Shown here: piece after piece, positions 1-13,986 of the stretch
How positions within the stretch are numbered: the stretch's first letter is position 1
How the letters are laid out: each line of letters opens with the position of its first letter
Source of the DNA: Paragonimus skrjabini miyazakii
Lineage: Eukaryota > Platyhelminthes > Trematoda > Plagiorchiida > Troglotrematidae
Assembly (NCBI GenBank): GCA_014338405.1
Contig: JTDE01000421.1
Span: 55,160 to 119,159 of the forward strand
DNA length: 64,000 nucleotides
Direction: 5' to 3'
Position numbers and translations under genes: made by a program
The notes under the pieces: model-generated
What the model was told of the DNA's origin: nothing
What the model saw: the letters and a program-made list of their open reading frames with translations, nothing else
Databases searched by the model: none

Positions 1-186
1 ACAAAGTTAACTGGACCTCCATTACCAAAGGATTCAACAATGTGTTGTTCTGATGTCCTAATGTATCCATCACTCGACGGCAGTTTATTGTGTATGCCGC
101 TATTAAAACCATCGACAGAAACGTTCCGAGCGGGCAACCGAGACGATCAAAACATAAAAGCTTATCCAGCCAGCCTCTTTCGAGAA

Positions 187-231
187 GCACTAAACTCGAG
201 TTTCGCTCTCATTAGAGCTCGTCAGTAGTGC
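187..231 (-). ncRNA. Type I hammerhead ribozyme motif (SINE-borne)
   Basis: Read on the minus strand the order is: stem I strand GCACTA, core CTGACGA, stem II GCTCT/AGAGC with loop AATG, core GAAA, a short stem III region, cleavage triplet GTT, and stem I strand TAGTGC. All core residues of the hammerhead family are present. The triplet GTT is a permitted NUH site but usually slower than GTC. Stem III is minimal (AC/GT around TCGA), like schistosome and retrozyme hammerheads. Activity is inferred, not shown. Confidence 0.78.
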
Positions 232-279
232 CTATCACTGCCACGGTCAGAGTTTTAATCTTGAATGTGGCAAGGATAT

Positions 280-324
280 GCACTACTGACGAGCTCTAAT
301 GAGGGCGAAACTCGAGTTTAGTGT
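280..324 (+). ncRNA. Type I hammerhead ribozyme motif (SINE-borne)
   Basis: This is the plus-strand partner of the motif at 187-231. Core CTGACGA (286-292), stem II GCTCT/AGGGC with one G-U wobble, GAAA (307-310), triplet GTT, and stem I GCACTA/TAGTGT ending in a wobble. The fold is intact apart from these conservative changes. Confidence 0.75.
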
Positions 325-330
325 ACACAA

Positions 331-2929
331 AAAGTTCTTCACGAACATTAGATTTGGGAGGAAATCTACATTTAACCTATTATGGTGACTCCATTGTCAC
401 CATAACCAGGAAGGGTCTTAACTTGCAGATTATTAATAGTTTTTCGCTAGTTAAAATATATACCAACCCCAAATATTTATGAATGCCCCTCCCTTTTGTG
501 TACCCTTGATGTCTTCGGTTAGGTGAGAATTCATAATTGCACGGTTGGATTCAAAAGCCAGTGATGCAAATCTAACATGAACTTTGCCGGTGTCCAAATC
601 AACTTATGGATAATTAATCATCCAGGTATAGCGTCTGTGAGGTACTCGTAGAGACCAGCCTATGTGTGAGGTCATTAAGCAAGCGGTCATCGATCATCGA
701 AGCAGACAGTGTCGGTAGGTTACACTGATCAGCCAGCAAAATGAGTGGTTAACCTGCACAATACGCCGTACAGATTCAGGCAAGTTCTGAACAAGCAGTT
801 CCATACCGCCGATGTCTTTAGTCGGCTGTCTATATGACGGAATACGCTGCCATCTTTTGCGAATTGTCGACCGTGGTGGTACAATCATATGTTTATATCA
901 GTCTCCCCGACTTTAAATTCTGCCATACACTAAGTTTCCGTTTGACCGTCACCGGATAGTCTTAACGCCTCATATAACAACATTTTGTTGATAAGTGACG
1001 AGGCGTTGATTCGAAAGCACATGGCACATATCGAAACAGCGTACCCCTTTCATGAGCTTTATTGTCTATGCACTTTCCTCCTTGGGAAGCTCATCGGGCT
1101 TCACAATTCCGGTGCTCTTGCCGCCGGTTTCACTTAAGACGACGGCTGCATCCCGCTTTTTGTTTGTGGAAATGAAGTGACTGTTGAAGCATCAGTTAAA
1201 ACCTCAGGGTAAGTGAGTGGACAGTTACTTTAGAGTACCATGTAACTCACAATAATCTGATCTGCTTTTTGAGGTCGAGCTACATGGAACTTGATATTAA
1301 CCGGAAGTTGGTGGCAAATGGCAGGTAAAGTCAATAGACGAAGACAGCCAATTAGTCTAAACTGACAGTCGTAAAAGTTCAAACGGTGGATGGGACTCCA
1401 GATGAACAGAACTATGTAACCTGCTAAACCCTGTCACTTGGAAGCTAGCAAGACCAGAATTGGCGGCTATAAAATTCCACTGAATTGCATCATGAAGTAT
1501 ATTGACATGGTTATCCGTAATATTGGGAATGATGATATACTAATGCCTAATATCTAGAGTTACGGATTTGTATACACCAAGTAAGGCCTTATCAGACTTG
1601 TGGATGTACAGAAGTAGTCTGACCAAGTTTTGTTTGGTGAAAATCTACTCCATTCGCCACTTATGGAAACTCTGACACAATAAAAGATATAGCAAGAGAC
1701 CACTCCAAACGTCGCGTTAAGACGCCACATCCGGATTGAACGGAAAACCTAAATTTTACACTTCCTGTCAATTGTCAAATTCTTTAATTCTGTATTGCCA
1801 GTATGATTAGTCAACAACAGATTGTTTTCTTTAATACTGTTGTACATCCATAAACTCGGATTTTTGTCTCATGAATACCTAACTGCATACTGCAACCAGT
1901 ACGGGGTCTTCTCCTTATTAGTTGCGTAGAAGGTTTCGGGTCGAATACGATTTCTAGGGCTATTCGAAGTCCCTAATTACGAGTGTTAAATTGTAGACAT
2001 GTGATGTGTGGCCTGGTGTTGCACCATGAACTGTTCTATTTTACTCCTGTCACCGGACGTCATACAGAGCAGTTTTGGAAGGTCACTGTGTTTCGGGTTA
2101 AGGTTCCGATGGAGTAACCAGCAAAAATGTTAACAAGACTCTAATTTTGAAGTGTTCAGTATAGAGAGCCGTGAACTGCGTCCGTTTATACCGCAGACCT
2201 TAGTGATTCGCTCTCAGATAAGTCGAATACGGCGAGAGATTTTCTATTGACCACATCCGGTCTGTTCGTAATTGTTTTAAGTGTGTTTGTATGCCTATCT
2301 GCACCGTTTAGGGCGATGTCGTCTAACAGGAGAGAGATCGCATCTTCCCACTAAATCAGTAAGTGTTGGTGGCTTTGCTTTCTTTTCTAGGGTACATAAA
2401 TCGGTAGTTACGTGTATTGCATCGGACGACTAGAAAGACAGGTATTATGTGCTAACTAAACTTGAGGTAAATCCACGGGGTACACTAGGTAATCTAACGG
2501 GTTTCTCACCATAAGTCCTGGCAATATAGGTCTTTAAGTCATAGAACCCATTCCCGGATTGAGAGATTTCCGCCTGGTGTTGAAACTTCCGGTTTTTGCC
2601 CAAATCTGACGTCAGCCAAGTTCTTTTTTGATGGCCTCACAGGGGACAGGCACGCGACAAAAATAAAGTACATTGCGTCCTTGGAGTTATCTTGTAGCAC
2701 TTTACAGGCTGTTATGGGTACCACACTATATGCCAAGTCGACCGCTGCTCTATAGAGCAAGTACTCAACAATTGTGTTACTGTGTCAGATCTATTTGATG
2801 TATGCGTGATCGAGTCTATGTATCGTCATTGTCTAAACTGAAGCTGCTTTTTTGGAACACGTCTGCATGTGGGGTTAGCAACAACCAGACCTATCCTACA
2901 AAAAAATACTGACTATTGGTTAGGGGATC
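331..2929. other. No recognisable gene
   Basis: Only short open frames (none over about 75 codons) and no domain, RNA gene or repeat I can name. Ordinary intergenic or intronic sequence as far as can be read. Confidence 0.5.
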
Positions 2930-3490
2930 AAAGGAACTAATAAACTGAAACACGTGCGACACAAACTTTGGACAACGTGAAGTGAAAACTATTCACTCTG
3001 ACACTACTCGGATACCACCTGGCTTGTGATGAGAAAGACAGTAAATTAGAAAGTGTGCGTAAATTGGATCGATTTGTCTTGAAGATCTGTTTATGTGCAT
3101 GACTAATCTCCTTTAAAATATCGGCTATGTCGACAACTGAGTCTGTGATGACGAGTATCTCATCAACATAACACTGTAGAAAAGCATTTGATCCAAGGTG
3201 GTCTGAGCATTGCACCTTCCAACTGGCCCGTGAAAATATTCGTCAACAATGGTCTTAATGGTGATCCAGTTGCCGCTGTGTCAGTTTGTCTACGGATGTC
3301 CCCGTTAGAAACAAACTGTACGTTAACAGCATAACTCGCAGGCAATTCTTCCAAGTGAGCTGTTGGAAAGCAGATTGAAGTGTTGTGGTTTTCACTGCAA
3401 TCACATAAGTGACCATTTCCGAAAACATCGCAAGTCCACTACAGAAAACAGTTGCTCAATCGCTCTAGCTACCCTGGTCATTAGTTGAGT
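2930..3490 (-). pseudogene. Penelope-like element fragment (reverse transcriptase palm)
   Basis: Minus-strand remnant of a PLE reverse transcriptase, scattered over several frames. From high to low coordinate one sees a stretch resembling the TQWLAR...PIEQ region (about 3490-3370), then NVQFVSNGDIRRQTD followed by GSPLRPLLTNIF (motif B region, 3354-3215), then FLQCYVDEILVITD (about 3190-3150), and finally NSFHFTLSK (near 2995). The catalytic YVDD of the family reads YVDE here, so an active-site Asp is lost. There are at least two frameshifts. The palm resembles the PLE at 15.9-18.2 kb more than the one at 14.1 kb. No GIY-YIG part is seen downstream. Confidence 0.85.
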
Positions 3491-6400
3491 CATTTGATCG
3501 ATACATGTACACCATTTTAGTCTTCACACACATGAAAGAGTGAAACGGCAATAGGAATTTTGATCAGCGCTAAGCTTTTCATGCAAACGGTTTTATTTTA
3601 TTGTTTTATGATTGTAACTGCCTGACGAGATTTTATCTAAACATATGTGTACTACATTTCGTAATATGTTACCTAGTTGGACTTTTCAACTCAGTTCACT
3701 AGCAATATGACGACATTTATGTTCCTGATCCAACTAGATAAATAATTCTACAGTCTTTTTATCTCATCTGCGATTAGACCAACTTCCCTGTTTTGACTGC
3801 CTCCCCCTCTTGTCTGAATGTATTGGGATTCAGATATTAAATTGTGTGTGCAATGACTCCGTTACAATCTCTGACGATATAGAATTGGAAAAACCCTGAT
3901 GGTTCGATAGCATAACCTGAATTGTCTGAAGTGTTGCTGTTAATCAGGTTTCTACAATTGCTATTCACAGTCACCAGCTGTTCAGATGTGATTGCCCTGG
4001 AATCAGTTGACTGAGGGTCAGTTGGTTAGGACGATTGTCTGTCCTAAATCGGTGTTGTCCACTTATTCTAACGCATAGACATATAGTCCTATGGGCCACT
4101 TAAGACTGGCATGCAAGGTTTGGTTTGGATGGTTGAACGAAAACACTTCAACGAAACGGATTGATTCTAGTGTACTGAAACCGTTAGTTTTGCTCGGTAT
4201 GTTAATGAGTTGCCACAGTTTTAGTTCCAGCAGTTGCACTATCAAAAAACATCCTTAGGAGAATTGTCACCGGAAACGTTATTATTGGTATGGAAATCGT
4301 AGTTGTGAAAAATGGGCACTGTTTCTATATAGGGGGACCGGATGAACCAAGCGATACACATATCGAAAAATGTCGCTGGCTTATGACATTTTGTGTTTAA
4401 TAAATATACAAAAGTTAACGAAAGACATAAAAATTAGTAAACATTTGGAATGGTTTTGTGGGGTTAGTTCAGAAAATAATCAACTGAAACCTGGTCACGT
4501 AGGTGGAAACTACTGCATACGTGGGTCTCGTGTGGTTCGACTGACTTGATTAACGTGACTAATCCAGAAACACAATTTTATTGAAAACTCTGTTTTTACT
4601 CATGTGAGGTACCAGATCTTCAAGTGGTGTTTGCCTTAGAGTTGTCCCCCTTCGAAACGATACCACAGAAGAAGGTATTCGGTAAGGACACACATTTAAA
4701 GGAGAGCGATTCCAAAATAATTTCCCACTCTAGCAGTTCTGTCAGCAGTTCATTTCTCCTATTTGGTCGTAAAGGTAGATTGCAACAACGACCTTCAAAA
4801 TAACTCAGAAATTCTTGACCATTTCATCATTCAACATAGAAAATATAAAGGCTATATCTTATTGAAGTCGCTATGGGAGTTCTGATAATCCAATGGACAG
4901 TGGTACCAAGTGTGACTAGTCCTATCTAGTGTGCTTCGAAAAGAACCTATTGATCGCCCCATCGCGGATCTCAGATTTAACATCATAGCGCAATCGTGCT
5001 GGAAAAAACTACAAAAATTGCTCGTAATTAGTGCTCTTGTTGTCTGAACACCACAGCAGTTGTTCTAATAACTTTAAAAGATTACCCAGCAATCAGATTT
5101 TACCTTTTTTCCAGTATTTTATTTTTAACAGACAGCTGAGTATGTAAGTTGTGGATTGAGAGTAACGTTCATGTTTACACACGGTTCTTACATCAAAATC
5201 CACAAACCATCCCATGGTAGATTGAAGAAAGACGTAATTTTGGAAAGATACGTGATGGTTAGATATCTCTGACCCTATGGACAAAAAATGAACTGACACA
5301 ACTCTCATCTGTTAACCGTTTCAAACCTGACATGAAAGAAAGCATGGTTCTCGTTCTCGACTAGCTACGCTTGTACGTGCACGCACGTGCTTTTGGACAC
5401 CGATCGCGTAAGTAGCATGTGCTAAAAATCAGCGATCGATTGATTTATCGATGAGATCTCACTGTCTCATCTGTCTGAACAATGTAGTACAAACACGGTA
5501 CGCAGTCGGTTAAAAATGAGCGACGTATACAATGTGAATCTACGCTGACGAGGACTGTTTTTGTTTCTTTCTGTTTCACTAATAATGATTATGGTGTCTG
5601 ATTATCAGGTCTAGAAAACATCGTTGTTCAATCTGTTCCCATGCCCTCTAAAACACGGAGTTCATTTGTGAAAGTGTACCCACTTTCGCGGTCCCAGGAA
5701 CTGTCCGGTCGAGGCAACCTCAGAGATATTCCATGGTACTAAGTTCATACTTCTGTAAAAATGAAAGTTATTTTAATCCGTGCAACCTACGTCTCACGGG
5801 GTGATTATTGATAACCTTTCTCAGCTTGAGATCGATCACTGCCAGTAATTCATTGATCGACGTTCACATCATGAAGGGACCTGAAGGGGTGGAATGCCAC
5901 TCTGTTCCAAACTTTTATAACTGGGGTTCGACGGGTAATATGGTTCTACAATACTGTTGAATGAAACTTGTGCGGTAGGTCTTCCACGTGCCTGGTAAGC
6001 GCTTCTTTCTCAAAGGTCATGACAAGTTTTTCACATTTCGCTGTGCTAACCAGTCACCCATCAGAGTTGTAAGAAGTTGTTACTGATACTAGACACACTG
6101 AATTTCCGATAATTGTAACTTCACAGGAGAAGATATAGCTCAAACCAGCAGGACAGATCTATTGTATTGGGGTAGCTGCTCAAAGTCAGCGGTTAGAAGA
6201 AGCTAATGAAAGCAAGGGAGAGTCAAATTTATCCAGGTTGAGTTCATCGCTTCACAAAGCTTCCAAGCTTTATGCACACACAAACGACTATCTGTGGATT
6301 TTTCTTGGGCTAATGCGCTTGACTGTTACATGTCCCCACACGACAGTTTCCTTTTTTAGGACGATATATTTGAAAAGCGAATAGTGTTTTTGTTTGAATT

Positions 6401-9039
6401 GACACAAAGTTACAAGAGCTTTGATCGTCGGAGGCCAGTAGGCAGAAGCCATCTTTCAAGTGATATATTTCGAGGAGTCCTCTTTACTCGACGGTATTTG
6501 CCGATGAAACAATATTTTAATTATAAGGAATGCTACAGAATCCATTCGTTATGCTCTAGTCTAAAGTCAGTATTGTTTAAAGCTTATAGCATGGACAACG
6601 CCTGTTGGACCGTGGAATTTGCCGTCTTCTATGGCAAGTTGCCAGTCTGATCTCCAGTTGAATAATCACATATATAATTGGTAGTTCCTATCGGGATGTG
6701 CTGCATCCGAAGTTCCCACCAGTAATGGAACACATGTGGATGCTTGATTAAGTTTGGTTTCAACAAAATGGTGTAACGCTACCGTACCTGAAGTGTGTAC
6801 GAAAATATGTTGATGAAACTTCCGGACGAGGATAGATAAGTCAAGGTTTGGACATTATCGTGATAAGTCTAAAACAGCCTGACTTTTAACACATTGCGTG
6901 GAATATTAGGAGCTTTAGTGTTAAATGTCATTCCGCTAAGATAACCTTATAATCTCTGCCTAACTATAACCCACCGAATAAGATCTATGGAGCTCCAGCT
7001 TGTTGGCATGTTCAGCCGCACTGAGAGTGAAACTGGTTTCCATAAAGCTCTGAGGGCGTGTGTAACATGTAGCTATGATGGTTGCCCGCCAATCATCCCA
7101 GAACTATTCACCGGAAGAGTATGACCCATTAGTGGTGCACGAAAATATTTTTTCTTGTTTGTACTTGTATCTCTCGGAACGACATTTGACGTTGCAGAAG
7201 TTCTTTCAATTTCATTCCTAAATGTGATAGCAACAAATCTACCCAAATGTCACTAATTTGCTCACATGAGCACCGTTTGTCAGATTGTCTTGTAAGACGG
7301 AAGTACAGTTTCTCACATAAGTGATTTCTGAAATGTTTAATATGAACTCGAAGCATTCACAAAATCATGAGTAAACTACTTGGACACACAGTTAGTGAAA
7401 AGTTTGGACGTTGTCACGAAATAAACTTCACTCAGACTGTCAGTCAAATGATGATCGAGGTGGTTGACTTTAACCGAATATAACGTATGGATATAAAATA
7501 AAACAGCAGGACTTGATGACGACGCCATAAAACCGAGAAAGACCGTACGCTGTTTAAACTGATTTTGGTATGATTTTACAGTTTCCTGACACCGTTCGTG
7601 ATATGCGCCAGTGCTGAACTAAGAAGCTGTATGAAATGTGTTTGCTTCCACTCATCTTTGGAGGAGGGTTACACTGTTTGCGATCTGTACACAAGGGTGT
7701 GCTTCAGCTGAAGGATAGGAGAAATATAACAACAATACCAAAACCGGACGGGTTATGTATACCGTTACTATACGACCGTGGGAATTTAGCAAACCTTAGT
7801 GAGGTTAGGTACGTCACATAAAACGGTACAGTGTATCGGGTGGGCCAGCCTGTTTGAAACGGGTTGGAAAGATAGTAGACAGAAAAACCGTGGATCAGTC
7901 GACCACGAATGATGTATATGCGGTCTGCACATCATGTCGGGCTGATTCATGCTTGCAAACAAGTAAGACCAACAGCATTCTAAGGAAGATGAAACGATAC
8001 CGTTTATTATCAGTGATCGAAGGAATGGTCGAATTGACTAACTGGCTAGAATCGGACATCGAGGCTCGACTCTGCTCAGAGTATATGAGTGGCTAGTGAG
8101 ACAAGCTGGTTGTGACATTTTCAGGACTGTGAACCCGGTGTGTACGTTGTCAACAGTTGTCTGGCGGGAGAGCAATAGGGAAATCGTGGCGTGAACCGAT
8201 GGCCACACTCTGGCCTTTTGCTAGTTCTGGTTCGGTTCTGCCACACATGATGAATGATCTTGGTTGTTGAATCAGGTTCTATCAGACGGGAGTGCTTACA
8301 AGAGCATTGATAATCGGGACATGATCGAAAGCTCCTGTTTTCTTTGTTTCATTGAGGTTGGAACGGCTGAAGCACGCTAACCATACTAGTCTCGCTCTGT
8401 TTCTGAATGCCCTTAACAAGGTTTGGCTGGATAGGATAGTCACAGCGCAGCGGCCGTGGACTAACTCTGTGGACAACCTAGCGTATTGATCAAACTAAAG
8501 CCCGTGCAAACAGGGCTTTTTTGCGTTTGATTATCTGGGAAATTAGAACACATGAAATATCGCCACAGTAACGAGGGCAGCTGAGAGAATCGGCCCATGT
8601 GGCTGCCAACAATTAGGCAATCATTGTTCCACATTAGGAGTTCCAATGAATACATAATATGTAGTTACTCGAGTACTATTTTCTCACCATATCGGAACTT
8701 ATTTTTGAGCGATCGTTTAGAGGAAGCAAAACCAACTAATAAATGCGAGTGTAACAGCACACACAATACGTTTTGCTTTCGTTTAACACCTTGTTCCACT
8801 CCGTTATCACATCCACTCAAAATCTGTCATGTTCGTGTTCGCACGTTCGCCTCCTTACGCACTGTGTCAGTGGATTGCACCCGGTGTATGCACAATAAGC
8901 TGATGTGACTGACGGGGCGCGACCCAACATGAACTTTACCAGAACACAAGGACCAAAGTGCGACCGGGTGGCACTCATAACAGACTGGCAAATGCTTTCG
9001 ATACGATTAGACTCGAATTCAGTGAGGCTTAGCAAACTG
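3491..9039. other. No recognisable gene
   Basis: About 5.5 kb with only short open frames; the longest (8597-8908 on +, 103 codons) shows no recognisable motif. No SINE, PLE or LINE signature is visible. Confidence 0.45.
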
Positions 9040-9165
9040 ACAAATCTAAAACTGATGAGTAGTAGGGGATTTTGATTCGAAAGGGGCCGACTGGAAAGTC
9101 TATGGGAATGCGACAGCTGCGATCAATTGTGGGTGATGTTCAATCTATATGGAAATCTAAAACAG
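9040..9165. mobile_element. Hammerhead SINE tail with inverted junction
   Basis: A short minus-orientation piece (about 9048-9077, containing ACTGATGAGTAGTAGGGG) is fused to a plus-orientation tail (from CGAAAGGGGCCGACTGGAAAG to GATGTTCAATCTATATGG). The tRNA-like and ribozyme parts are missing. The inversion junction resembles those at 19.8 and 56.8 kb. Confidence 0.75.
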
Positions 9166-9779
9166 TCTAACGCTTAACACAATGTCAAGCCATCAGTTTG
9201 CAAAATGAGATGAAGACACATCACTACATGAAATGATGAGATTATCGTTAGGTCAAAAGTATTGTTGGCTTTTTTCCAGTTCGCAGATTTTACTAGTCAA
9301 AGTGGTCTGATTGGGGGCAAGGAATTTTATTACCTACAGGTTCTGAGAGTGTCCTCTAAGCCTAGTCGCTTAAGACTCATCCACATTGTTGTGGGTCTCA
9401 ATTCCATCGAGGAAGTCTTACTCAGAATCAGCACTAACTTGAACGAACTGTCAAACTTCATTCATTCAGAAAAGACATCTCTGTAATATGAATTTAATTT
9501 GGCGTGACGTTCTGTTTTACATGCACTGTGTCTGTAAAGCCCGTCGGATGCTAGGTCAGCGAGATAGTTGGCAAGACAACGTGATCAAACACTCAGACGA
9601 TGACCATACACAAAGAAGCCTGGGTGCCATCGCCGTACACTCGCTGAACTGAGGCCTGGCTAGGGTCTATTAATAGAAGTGAACGGGTCATCCAGTCTGT
9701 TTCACTTAGACAATACGTGCCTAAAGACATGCCTTAACGATGTGTTGTTCGAGCTAACTCTATTGACATGCCTGTTATC

Positions 9780-10420
9780 ATTCCCTGCAAAGTAGGATAA
9801 CTGCCAGTATTCGTCGAAACCACCTACCCTGCTGCGTAATCGTGCGTGAGTTTCCATTCAACACTTGTTATCCTTCCACAACTCAGACAAACTCCCATGT
9901 TCTACAATCAATTGTTGCGCGTACTCATTTGTTTGTTCGTGTCGAGCATTATATATTGTCTGGCAGAGTGCGTGAATATCATCCAGCGTGATTGAATAGT
10001 GGTGATTAAAACGAGTTGAAGCGCGATGGTTGCTCATTTGGCCGACTGTAATCGTTCTACCAGTAAAATTTTCTAATGAGTGCCAATAAATCAATAAAAA
10101 AGGATTAGATTGTGAATACTGACCGTTTCCGAGGCCATTCGTATCCGATTTCGCAACCCTGGCCTTGTGGTGAGAAGAAGTTCGTGTGGACACTTAATCT
10201 CCCCTAGCCAACAATCAAGCAAGCCCACAATTTAGAACAGTGATTGCGTAATTGATAACAAACACATCGTTCATTGCCTCTATTGATCGGTTTCCTGACT
10301 CGCCCTATTACTGCTTTCATATTTATTGGGTTGTCATTTGCCTGATGATCAAAGACAGTGAACAAGTCTTGATCGCTGCGTTGTCGTTCTCATGACTTGC
10401 TAACAGCGTTCACTTTTCCC
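9780..10420 (+). pseudogene. Penelope-like element 3' end, subfamily A
   Basis: The nucleotide sequence tracks the 3' end of the PLE at 14.1 kb (compare 15230-15840). It includes the region coding for the start of the GIY-YIG domain, but the bases encoding the YVGRTTRR segment are deleted (near 9955). It continues through the C-terminal coding part and the 3' non-coding tail, including the CCTGATGATCAAA motif at about 10341. Many frameshifts. The 111-codon minus-strand frame over this stretch is only a shadow. Confidence 0.82.
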
Positions 10421-11553
10421 TGTACTACTGGTAAGAGGCTGAACTCTGTGCAGCTACTTTCCGACTAAACGAATAGAACAAGTTTATTGTGACATAAATC
10501 AGCTTTATCATAAGTACATAAACAGAAGTTTGATCACTGTACGCACAACACAACTGTAGTTTGATATTCCGTAATAACATCACTAGCCAGCTAGTAGGAA
10601 AAATATCAGTCTACTTTAATTTGCCAATCATCGCTCATTTGAGAAGGCAGCTATCCACCCCGAATGACCCAACGATGCATGAAACCTCGGTTGATGTTTC
10701 GAGCATCTGTGCGCCCATTCGTATTGACCACGGACCGGAGAGCTCTGAATAATCGGGCTGATTAAACAATTGTTTTGGGCAATTTACGCTGTACTGCTAG
10801 GCTTAACAGTCTATGATAGTTGTTCTGCCGAACTGACCAGGAATTAAACATTTCAGACATACGCCCACAATGTTCTACTGTTCTCTTGGCAAAGTGCATA
10901 CTGAACTGACGCTATTGGGAGTGTTGTAACCATATTGACTAATTTACCATCCACATGCGCTGAGCTAGATCAAGCTTTGATGTATGATTCTAGCAATTCG
11001 ACGATTGGTGTGATCAGTAGTTGCAGGTTTCTGCCCATGCAATCGGTCGTAGCTGCCTGCGAGCACGCCTCAGCCTAACAGACCGGACCGATCGTATGTC
11101 TCGTCCGTGGTTTGGCTGACCTGCTAAACATGAGCTTTCGTCTTTCTGTCCACCTCTCTCGATGCAGGGTCCACTATGGTGACCCGATTGATGCGCGCAT
11201 GTACTGTTTCGGCTTAACTCAGTTCACAACCTTGTTCACGTTATGTGCATGACTGAACCACAAAACGATTATCAGATATTGATAACAAGTATGCACTCGT
11301 TTAACCAGGGAACACTGAATATATTTTTTACCCTAGAACAACTTGGAGCACTTTTTTAACTACAGGACAGCGTCACATATTTTGGCACTGTGAAGGTTAG
11401 ATGCAAATTTTCGTACGAATGTTACCTGTTAAATTACATATCAACAAATCCACAGTGTTGCTTAAGGTTGCCGAAAAAATTATCTCCAACCAATGCAGAA
11501 TGCTGGAAAATAGAGAATTATTTCAACAAATGTCTGGGTGTCACACTCAGATC
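10421..11553. other. No recognisable gene
   Basis: Only short frames; no recognisable repeat. It runs into an assembly gap. Confidence 0.45.
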
Positions 11554-11653
11554 NNNNNNNNNNNNNNNNNNNNNNNNNNNNNNNNNNNNNNNNNNNNNNN
11601 NNNNNNNNNNNNNNNNNNNNNNNNNNNNNNNNNNNNNNNNNNNNNNNNNNNNN
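11554..11653. other. Assembly gap (100 N)
   Basis: Exactly 100 N, the usual placeholder for a scaffold join of unknown length. The right edge is a low-complexity A/T block (11654-11697: an A run, then a T run), which probably caused the break. Open frames crossing the gap are artefacts. Confidence 0.95.
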
Positions 11654-11699
11654 TAAAAAAAAAAAAATAAAAATTTATTTTTATTTTTTTTTTTTTAAT

Positions 11700-13986
11700 A
11701 ATTGTGGAACTTTGTTTTATAACCTGTCCTCATCAGGCATCTAACTGTGAGGGAACTGTGTGAGTTAGTAAACGACCGAAGAAGATTAGCTTACATTCTT
11801 ATATCCTTAGGTGAGATCTTTGGGATACAGGAGCAGGAAATGAACAGCTGGTAGTGCGTATAATAGAAGGCGTTCACTCGGATAAGGAAGTTCGGATGAC
11901 CAGTGTCTGCCGTGTACACATTCAGACGTCTGCTTTATTTATCGGAGTATTCGGCGCATGAAATCTCACCTCTTTTGTGACAACCACCACAGGGATAGTG
12001 ATTCATTTGATCAAATGTTACTTCCCTTCAATCTTTGTCCCAGATACCTTGCAGTGGTAAATTTACTCATCTAACTATGAAATATTCAGTCTAATTTGCA
12101 AACTGCACTTATCCATCTTCTACATAGCGTCTAACACTTTCATCTCCTTGTCTACGATATCAACACTACATCTGTTCCCATATCAGAAGGTGAAAACGCC
12201 AGGTACGTTTGCGGACTCTTTTGTACTTCATTGCTTCTGGAGTTTGTTTGTTAAAGGACGACAAAATTACTTTCCTTTGCTTGAAATTTCACAAGTAAGA
12301 TGTATTCCTTATGATACACGACGATGGAGATGAGAGTTGATGTGCAACTTCAATATGTGAGATAACAGTCAGCGGTTTGAACCGCCACACATTAGCATGC
12401 CAGACCTAATTGTGATACCGATTCCACTTTGATGGTTACTTCATTTGAACACAGTTCTAAGTAAAGATGAATATCAGGGAAAATTGGGGGAAATAGTAAC
12501 ATAAAAATTGTTTCCTACCATATCTACACCTTTGCAAGATCGACAGCAGATATTTGTACCTGCAATTCGCACATCATACAAAGGACACAAATACCAAATG
12601 TCAAACTTTGACTGGCAAGGTTGCCCTCAAGGTTCAGTCAAACTGCTATGATTGGCTCGTTGCGCATCTGTAAAACGACTTATCTTGCACACTCCGATTT
12701 GTGTGTATGAACCGCAGCACAGGCGCTTGGATAGTTGTCATCCACACAGGGAATATTCCATCAGGATTGTTCAAGGTGAATCCTGATACGTTTATCTAGA
12801 TTGGTGGACCTCAGCTACAGCGTCTTATCTGCCTGTTTCATGTGCTTTTTCGTTACATGGAGCAAATGCCCGGGGCACCTAATTACAGTACACGTACCAC
12901 ATCTATATCGCAGTAATCAGTTTTAACTGACGGAAAAGTAACTATGTTCGCATACAGCTATTACCAGGGGCATGTGGTTTCTCCAAAACAGGGCCCATAT
13001 GCCCTGTTAGTGGCTATTTTAGGCCACTCAGTTATATGGGGTTGTTTGAAGCAATCAAGTTCCAGCAAACTTATTGTTCATGGACGTTTGGTCTTCATTC
13101 CAATGTTGAAAACATCATTGATTCAACTCTGATGCCCTCGTGCACGTCACAGGCCAACGGCTTGACAAAGTAGATTACACTTTGTCATAATCATAGTTGC
13201 ACAAATTTAACGATGTGCAGAAATTCGGGTACTACCTAACCTCGGATTACGTATGAGTCGCAAAATGGGACCGCTCGTGGGTTTAACTGTTTTTTTTTTA
13301 TGTGCCCCTGATGGACCGATCATTCCAGTTTGCCTGCATGTCGTGGGCAGTTACCTTTTCTGTCCGTGTTTTCTGTTTGATCCACAATGACTCGTCTAAG
13401 GCGAATTCTTTGTCCCATGTATCCGAATGTTACACATCGCTAGCTGATTTTTGGCAGATACTCGATGATCTGCTGTTTTATGCCATTCACTGTCTGCGAT
13501 CAACAGCGCATCATAATTCTATTTTTATCAGACGTCAGCTCATGCTCATTTACGGCATGTTAATTTCAGCAAACAACTGCCCGGATAGGTGAAAGTAGAT
13601 CGGTTAGGCCAAATGAGAAGACCACACAGGGGATGGTTGATTTCCTGTGACAAACCACTGCCCGACAGGCCCGACTGTGTCTTCGGCAGACTATTGACCC
13701 CATGGGCTACATTGTGCAGTGATCATCTTCTTTCACTAAAACAACTTAAGAAATGTGTGGACTAACAATTTACATGCGAAACCATGTGATCAGTCAATTG
13801 GCAAAATCATATGATCACCCTAGATGAAGTTTGTCATACGATAGGTTTTCAAGACACAAGTATACACAGCTGAGCAACAATGAACATGAGCAGTCAGTAT
13901 CAGTTTACCTGCTCCGACCTGACATGTAATACAAACGGCTCGCAGCTAGCTGCGGATGTACAGGCTAAAATCCACGTCATCGGATG

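Larger units (their letters stand above)
176..330. mobile_element. Hammerhead SINE, head-to-head inverted pair (partial)
   Basis: Two partial copies of the dispersed SINE face each other: a minus-strand piece (about 176-235) and a plus-strand piece (about 272-330), separated by about 48 bases. Each contains the hammerhead segment running from GCACTA to TAGTG. Both arms carry the same variant at the predicted cleavage site (GAGTT rather than the GAGTC of most copies), so they probably derive from one source molecule. The tRNA-like head is only faintly visible in the spacer. Similar SINE pieces occur near 9.1, 19.8, 23.4, 24.8, 25.2, 27.4, 35, 39.9, 51 and 56.6 kb. Confidence 0.8.

Noticed and set aside
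9046..9075. CTGATGAGTAGTAGGGG in the SINE (also 19765, 57195 and complements) as a second hammerhead core
   Set aside because: No GAAA follows and the bases simply form a small hairpin CTACT/AGTAG; the real ribozyme is elsewhere in the same SINE.
9858..10193. 111-codon minus-strand frame
   Set aside because: Shadow of the plus-strand PLE 3' end, which matches 15230-15670 at the nucleotide level.
11390..11744. Open frames crossing the N run
   Set aside because: They depend on N codons and A/T low complexity at the gap edge.
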